The notes under the pieces: model-generated | What the model was told of the DNA's origin: nothing | Database searches by the model: none | What the model saw: the letters and a program-made list of their open reading frames with translations, nothing else | Assembly (NCBI RefSeq): GCF_004027225.2 | Contig: NC_044302.2 | Span: 73,466,993 to 73,530,992 of the forward strand | Direction: 5' to 3' | Length of the DNA stretch: 64,000 nt | From: Strigops habroptila | Taxonomy: Eukaryota; Chordata; Aves; Psittaciformes; Psittacidae | Made by a program: the position numbers and the translations under genes | Shown: in pieces, positions 56,974 to 64,000 of the stretch | Numbering within the stretch: position 1 is the stretch's first letter | How the letters are laid out: each line of letters starts with the position of its first letter

Positions 56974-59181
56974 TCTTTCAGAAAATTAGAAATTGAACCT
57001 TGCTCTGATTTTTTAATTGATACCCTTTGTGCTGTTGTTCTAACTTATCACCATCACAGGATCATATGTGTAGAAGGCTTTACAGAAGCAGGATCAGGAC
57101 TTGAATCTGAACTCCATCGTAGTTTGCTGAGTACAGTCTTGTACTTTTCAGTTTGTTCTAGTTTCAGCTAATTTTTAGCAAGTATCCCTCCTGTCACTGT
57201 AAGTTTGTCTTCTTGGTCATTTTACAGTTATTTTGTACCTTCCTGTCATAACAAACCATTTGTTCTTACTGATTTCCGTTATACCAGATGCTGATTACTA
57301 TCAGACTTAACTAGATGTTACCACAACAACAACAAAAATAGTAACTTCCATTAATGACTGTTAGGTTTCTGCAAAGATCACTGTAACTGTATTGAAAATA
57401 ATACTGCCATTTGTACTTTTCCAGTCACCTGAAATAAAGTGATGGGTTATCTAAAAGCCCTTCATACTCTAGGAACATTGCCTATCACTTACAGGTGTTC
57501 AGAATTTCTAAGATTTCCAGATTTCCCACTGTTCATCCCTTATTAATAGCTATTTCTACAGTTCCAAATTGAGGTTTGCTTTTTTTAAAATCTTCTTATT
57601 TGTGGCTTCCCAAATAATATATGGCTATAAGTCACCTGGAGAGGCAATGTGTTGATGGCACTCACAGGTTTTCTTTTTTTATGTGTGTATGTCATTTTTT
57701 TCAGAGTAGCAGCAAAAAAGCTCTGCTGAGAGGAACTAATTCATGGCACATAGCATGCACAAGCAATTCCCAGCCCACATTCACATGATTCCTTTTCTCA
57801 CAGCTACTCAAAAAAGGCCCTGTTTTCTCATTTGCATCTTCAGATGGTAACTTCCTGGTCTCCACCTAATCTTGTCCCATGCTGTTACCCTCCATAATCA
57901 TGTGTGATCTTATCAGACACATTAATACTGAATCGAAGGTTAACTGAGGCAGTCCTGTCGTGGAGGGTAAGGATGAGAAAAAGCACAGAACTGCTATGCC
58001 TTTTATGAAAGTCATGAGTACCTACTATATATTAAGCATTTCTTAATGTCCGAAATAGCATCAGAGTTTGAGGAGATACTATTTTTCTTATGGACCTGAA
58101 CCAATGAACAAGAATAAACAAAATTTCCTCATTTCCTAAGTTGCTGTCAGTCACCTAATACAAGATTTCTTACTGTTTTCAGTTTTGTCCTGGGACACTG
58201 CTGTTCCTCATATGCCTTGCATCAGAGGACAATAATCTAAACATTCTGATTGCAGCTTGCTAATCAGTGCTGTTCAACCAATAGCCTGGGTGCCAACTGG
58301 CAGCTAGACTATTATTCCACCCAACGCAAACCTAGAAACCAAAAGCCTCTGTCTCATCCTGACAACTTCTGTCTGACTTGCAACAGCACAAGCCATTCCC
58401 TTTGCCTGCTTAGCAGTAACTGCCAGGCTGCCTCCTAGATTACAGCAAGATTGTGGCACATGCATGTACACACTTGTGGGTGTTGCTCCTGCACGAAACA
58501 GAGTACTGCACATCTCTGTCAGAGAAGATGAGAATGATCTACCTCATAAAGCTGTTGGCTTAGATACCCCGAAGACCACCTGCACCTCACATTCAAGGCA
58601 GTTACTAGCAATTTCATCCAAGAGATCCAATTTATTTGGGAAGCACCCTGTTACTGAAATAGAGGAAGTCATAAAATGACCAGATAATTGTCATCCCAAT
58701 ACTTACTATTTCTCTCCTGCCACCAAGTAATTGTGAAACTCAGGCCACTGCACCTCCCATCTTCTTTGGTACTGAGTCACACCAAAGAAACAGAGTCATT
58801 ACTTTCATACTTCTCCTGTCAAAGTGGGAGGTGTTAATAGTATGGATTTAAAGGCACCAATCTTGTTAATGACCTATGTGAGTGACTACTTCATGCCATG
58901 TGACAGAACTTGTCTTCATCTCAGACTGTCCTCTCAAAGACAAACTGAAAGCAACATCAGGAAAAGCAATGCATTAAGTCTACAGTATACAACTGACTAG
59001 ATTAGCATGTGTTTCTATTTCTTCACAAATTGACGACTGTATTTTGTTGGGTTTTTTTTTTTTTTGTTAATCAAAAGAAGTTTTGAGCCCTCACAGCTGC
59101 AACTGAGATCAATTGAATTTGTTCTGAACCTACAGAACTCTAAGTATACTCTGCGAAATCAGATCTCTGGTGCCCAAATTG

Positions 59182-59240
59182 TGTCTTCATTATTCCTCAT
59201 TTGTAAAATAAGGATAAAATGTGAATAAAGTTCTGTATCT
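59182..59240 (+). repeat. Possible MIR-like SINE trace
   Basis: The text tcctcatttgtaaaataagg followed by ataaaatg resembles the part of MIR after its core. It is short and could be chance. Confidence 0.3.
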
Positions 59241-62200
59241 GCAAAATATTCAGACTCCTTCTGAGCATTATAAAGAAGCCCAGGGGGAATTCAGCCATTC
59301 ATTCATTAAGTGATCAGCATTCACCTTGTACACATGCAAGGCACTGGTCCTCTGGAAAAGCTAGAAAAAGCAAGGCAGCACACTGTCGCGCAATTACACA
59401 CCATACTGTAACAAACCTTCCTGAGGGAATTGCATTAGGTTTCTACCTTTTTTTGTTTGTTTGTTTTATCCTATTTTTCTGTGTGCTTGGTTTCACAAAC
59501 TTAATCAAGTTATTTCAACAAATCTGTGCAATATACTGACATAAGATATAGATGTAAGCTAATCCTTTGAAAAGTGTGACAACTTGCTTTCAAAAATTTG
59601 TGCAGTATGAATCTGGATTTGCTATGCAGAAGGACTGAGATATCATTGCTGTGTTTTAAACTTCAGCAGCTTTCCTTTAATGGAAGAATCTATTTGAGAA
59701 AAATTACTAAACCACTGATGCTGTTACTGCTTCAGCTAACCTTCAGAGCCTAACAACAAATGGAATTATTTAAATATAAAGAAAATACTCTAATTTTAAT
59801 CAAATTTTAAAACATATTCAGCATATTTGTCCTATTAAAAAAGCTCCTGATGATCATACAGCTTTTTGTCTAATGGCTATGTAATTTTCTTCCCCTCTAT
59901 TTTTTCATACACCACCCACCCTTATATTGTATTTTATGTTAAAAATATAACAGCAGTAAATTATTAAACAGCAATATCCTATTTTCAAGATAGAAATCTA
60001 GCCAACTGTGATTTATTCACAGATTCTTTTAAACTAAGAATGTCATAGAAAACCTTCAAGCTTTTGCTTGATACAATTAATTACCAAGAATCATTTAAGG
60101 CTGTGAAAGAAAAAGCATTAAGGGCATGAAATATTCAACAGACAGAAGACTACTGCCTGGTTTTGTCTACTCAGATCAATAACAGCTTATTCTGTTCTAT
60201 CATTTTTACAGAAACTCCTCTCACAAAGAAATACTATATCTTCTGCTTCCTTTGTATATGTGCATCTATACTGAATGTGAACTTTTCCCACATAATCTCA
60301 AATGGTTGCAATTGTGGATACAACAGGAGAAAATTAGCAATTATTAATGCAACTCTGATTTTAATCCCCATCTCCACTTTTGTAATTAGAAAATAATAAC
60401 CACAACAACTACCACATAAAAATCATGCGCAGTAAAAATCACTTATGGTTGCCTAGCAACTAGGAGGCTACGTGCTGAAAGGAAGAAGGACCAGAATAAA
60501 TTAAGAGACCCAACTGTGAAAGAACCGTTGAATGACAGTTCATTGCTACTGCACCAGCTCAACATGCTAGTCCTAGGCATGCTCACATGAAAAATTCTTG
60601 CATGTTGTATGAGTTAATGATCATTCAAAGATACTGCTAATTTTTAAAACCTTTTTCCTTAGAAAAGTATTTGTGCTCAATGTTTCTGATTTTATCTCAT
60701 TTTTGTCAAACTTCTTACAGGGTGCACACAAGCACACACTTCCACCCATTTCGTAAGTATTAGCTTTGGTGGAATTAAATGCAGGAACAATTAGACCTCA
60801 TTTGTACAAGGGTCCTTTTGTGTTTGTTTTCCCTGGCAGTATGTGGCCAGAAGCAAGCTGCCACTGACCGGTCAAAAGCATTACTGCTATCAACACCCTT
60901 TCTCCTTTGGATTCAAAGACAGAGACAACTATGAAGCTGAAACTGCAAGACGTTCTCACGTTTCTGGCAAATATCACACTTCCAGCAAATACTGAAATTC
61001 AGTTTAGAGTGGGTGGAATGAAGAGTCCTGTGCGCTTGCCCTAGTCAGAGCACTCACAACCAGAACCATGGTGTGCAAATTACAACTCCTAATCAAATAT
61101 AACTCACAAGGACGCTCTTTAAATAGAGGCGTATGTGTGGGAAGAGAATTAGAAGAGCTCACACAGCAAGGTGGTTCCTTGGTATTTAACAACTTCCAAC
61201 ACTAACGCAGCTATGTAGCAAGATGATTAATTTTCATTAAATGTATTTAATAGTTGTTTCTTTTTGGAACTGACTGCAGTAACACATGCTGGACCTGTCC
61301 CTATCATTGAAATGAAGTGGGTCAAAATACTTAAAAATATAATTCCTGGTTTTGACATACGGCTGTGTACTCCATTACTTTGGTTTGGCTATAAATAAGA
61401 ATTATTTGCTCTACGTATTTGAATACTCAGGAGTACTAGTTGGCATAATTAATTACTAGTTAGATTAGCAATGGCTAATTACATCAATCACCATTTTAGA
61501 ACAGTTAAAAATTGGCAATTTGAGAAACAGGTGGAAACAGTCTGAATAAAATCCATTTCACATAAAGAAAAAGAAATTCTCTCACTGAGCTATGTCCTGT
61601 AAGAATAGTATGGCCACAAATTTAAACATTTTGGCTTTAATGCTGCAGTGATTAAAATACTAAGCACCACAGAGGGGGGAAATCTTGCCAAGCAGGAAAC
61701 ACAGACAGGGCACAACCACCCCAACCTTCAATTTTCTTATCAGCTTTATTAAAATGTGGTCGACTGCCACCTGCTATGGGGAGGAGGCTTTGTGAAGTTA
61801 ACCAGTACACTATGCATGTCCTTACTTTAAGTCTCACAAACAGCAGAGCGAATGGCTGGTCATAAATGAAAATCACTGTATGTACTGAAGCTATCAGCAT
61901 CCTGGGACTCTTGAAGTCAGCTGTGGCTGTCTAAACAAAGGTAATGCAAACTAGCAGTAGCATAAACTGGCACCTAGACAGCAACCATCAAACTCAATGT
62001 AATGCCAAAAAGGACAATGTATTGTAGGGAAGATGAAGGATTACAAGGTATGAACGTCTTCCCCTGAAATAAGAAATAAAGGAAAACTTTCAGAAGAGGA
62101 CACAGATAGTTTGGGGGACTAAGTCTGCATGTGCATGATGCAAAATCAACAGCTGGGGCTCAAATCTGGCATACAAATTCCTTCTTTTGAAAAGAACACT

Positions 62201-62452
62201 GAACTCTTGTAAAATTGCCCCCATTTTCAAAAGGCTACAAACAAAACTGACATGCAAACTAATTTTGCTTTCTCATAACTCCAGATTTTTGTGGGGGCCA
62301 TGGAAAAATGTTTTTTAAAAAGAAAGGTTTTAATCAGAGAAGTGGTTCTGCATTTACAAGGAGCTCTTCTCCAAAGCCAGGGGAAGCATGAGAGAAAGCA
62401 CACAGAGATTCTCTTGAATTTTAACAATGCATTCTCCTGATTTTTGGGGTTG

Positions 62453-62468
62453 TTTTTTTTTTTTTTTT
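62453..62468 (+). repeat. T16 homopolymer
   Basis: A run of 16 T in the long SMARCA2 intron. Confidence 0.8.
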
Positions 62469-64000
62469 GCCTGCTGGCTTTTTAACTGCAACAAAACTTA
62501 CTAAAGATTGAAGAATTGGTTTTAACAAAGCAACTCAGGACAAAGTCAGTAAGATTTTGCATGGGTATCCCCTGAACACCTTTTAGGACACAATCAGCTC
62601 TCTGTGGTCTGGATCAGCCCTCTGGACTTTCATAAAATAGAGATTAAACATCCACTAGCACTGAAAATCTAAGCTAACTACAAAGATGATTTCAAGCATT
62701 CAAGTACTAAATACATGAAAACCTTTTTTTTTTTTTCCCAGATGAAGCTCATGGCCTACTTTCTTTCCATAAACCTGTCCCTCTATACTTGCCCCAATTG
62801 CCTTCACACACACAAAATCCCAGAGCTGAACAAACATGAACCCCCAACAAAGGAGTTCATAAAGGGGTCCAATGCCTAACCCCCACTTAATTCTAAAATC
62901 ATTAAAAATGTTCATTGAACTCTAGAACAACCTTAACCCTAAAGACTTTATGATATTAAAGTTTCCTGATGCCTAAATTTGCAATTCTGTTACATCCCAG
63001 TTTTCATAGGATTGGGTGGTTTGATGCTAGCTTACCAAAGAAAATCAGAATACAGAAACTTGGAACTCTTCTGTATAGCTCATCATATTAAAGAGCTCAG
63101 TTTAACAGGAATTTTTAATTCCTAACAGAATAGAGCTCCATACACTCCTTAGAGTGGGAACTAATTGTGTCTTGCATAAATGTGGGCTCCTGTGAGAGGC
63201 AACAGTATACTTTGTCAGTACTAATAGCACAGTCGTTAACTTGTTTGACAGAGATCAGATATGAACTTCCAGGGGCTCAAGTGACAGGCAAAAATCTTCC
63301 AACTTCTCCAGTAATTATCAGTAGCTACGCCCTACTAGCAGAAGTAACTTTTCTTGCTATTTTAAAAATGAGAAGTAGGCACCATGATTAGAAATGCTTG
63401 GCTTCAGGAGAAAGCTCAAGGCCAGGGATAGAAAATGAAGAGATGCTTCCTTGCAGCCCCAACTGAAATACCTGAACTTAGACAGTTTCCTTCTCAGCTA
63501 TGCTGTTAGTCCAGAGTCACAGCAAGCTGAATACACTGAGTTCGTAGTCAACTTCTTGCTCATCATGTCCACTGCTGTGAGTCCTGTTCTGATGCAATGA
63601 ACTTTTTGATGTACTCTAAAGAGAAGCCATAGATCACAGAATGCTTCATTTCAACAGTTATGTGCCAAAAAAGTCAGGCATCACAGCTCTGTGTGCTTTG
63701 CCAGGTACTGCCTAAATTCACCTTGTACAGGCAGACCCAGAACAGTAGTTGCAAAAAAGGAACTTGCCATTTGAAGTGACAGACTGAAAGCTGTCTACAT
63801 GCAAAAGTTATATTGTTACAGTTGTGTGGGTCACCTAATGCAAATACTTCTTGATTTTCTCTGAATGCCTTTATTATTCATTTAGCTTGTAATTTCTCTT
63901 TATATGATTTAAGTTATTCAATGTACAGCAAAGAAGGGATAAGTACACAAGAAGGCTTTACTGATTTTTGGCGAATATGAGTTAAAAAATATAACTTCCT

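Larger units (their letters stand above)
56870..64000 (-). other. Part of a long SMARCA2 intron, continuing past the window
   Basis: No exon with homology to BRM was found here on the minus strand, although the gene must continue upstream. I looked for the exon ending NYKD and for the short alternative exon known in mammals and saw neither. The stretch holds an A21 run at 56953-56973, T runs at about 59050-59064 and 62453-62468, a weak MIR-like trace near 59.2 kb and an AT-rich homeodomain-type site cluster at 61435-61485. Long introns before the bromodomain exons are usual for this gene. Confidence 0.65.

Noticed and set aside
61652..61900. Minus-strand frame in the SMARCA2 intron, considered as a missing exon
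   Set aside because: The translation does not match BRM, and no fitting splice sites were found.
1..64000. CRISPR arrays, tRNA or rRNA genes, operons
   Set aside because: No regularly spaced repeats, cloverleaf-type sequences or bacterial gene organisation were seen; the content is vertebrate.

Overview
The window looks like bird nuclear DNA. It holds one recognisable protein-coding gene, split into short exons with large introns, and many CR1 LINE retrotransposons, several carrying the avian CR1 3' end (a run of 'gattctat' units, or its complement read from the other strand). No bacterial, plasmid or viral gene organisation is visible. The species cannot be named from the sequence alone. 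In birds this gene (SMARCA2) lies on the Z chromosome, so Z linkage is likely but is an inference.

Right part (about 48.3-64.0 kb): the 3' end of SMARCA2 (BRM), the ATPase of the SWI/SNF (BAF) chromatin-remodelling complex, on the minus strand. Five coding exons can be read with consistent splice phases: 56869-56764 and 55947-55846 (the bromodomain), 51247-51115 (end of the bromodomain plus an acidic run), 50073-49931 (a Lys-rich basic stretch) and 49276-49241 (the last 11 residues and the stop). A 3'UTR of roughly 0.9 kb follows, with two poly(A) signals. The helicase core and the rest of the gene lie beyond position 64000. The intron at 51248-55845 carries two CR1 fragments.

Left and middle part (1-48.3 kb): the region downstream of SMARCA2, with no host gene that I can support. 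Its main feature is a near full-length CR1 on the plus strand (about 3.28-7.63 kb). It has ORF1 (zinc-knuckle-like and coiled-coil region followed by a degenerate SGNH-esterase-like domain) and ORF2 (APE-type endonuclease plus reverse transcriptase), with ORF2 broken by three in-frame stops and two compensating frameshifts. Other CR1 copies lie at about 29.3, 33.9-35.1, 38.3-38.7, 39.65-39.88, 41.6-42.1 and 46.8-47.5 kb. Weaker traces of older LINE and SINE repeats also occur.

The rest is AT-rich unique sequence with homopolymer runs, a pyrimidine microsatellite at 18.8 kb, a small isolated CpG-rich patch at 39.95-40.05 kb and a few AT-rich stretches that could be conserved regulatory elements. 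I found no previously undescribed multi-gene system. The most useful points to check are the SMARCA2 splice details, the decayed full-length CR1, an internal CR1 fragment that lacks its 3' end, and the CpG patch.
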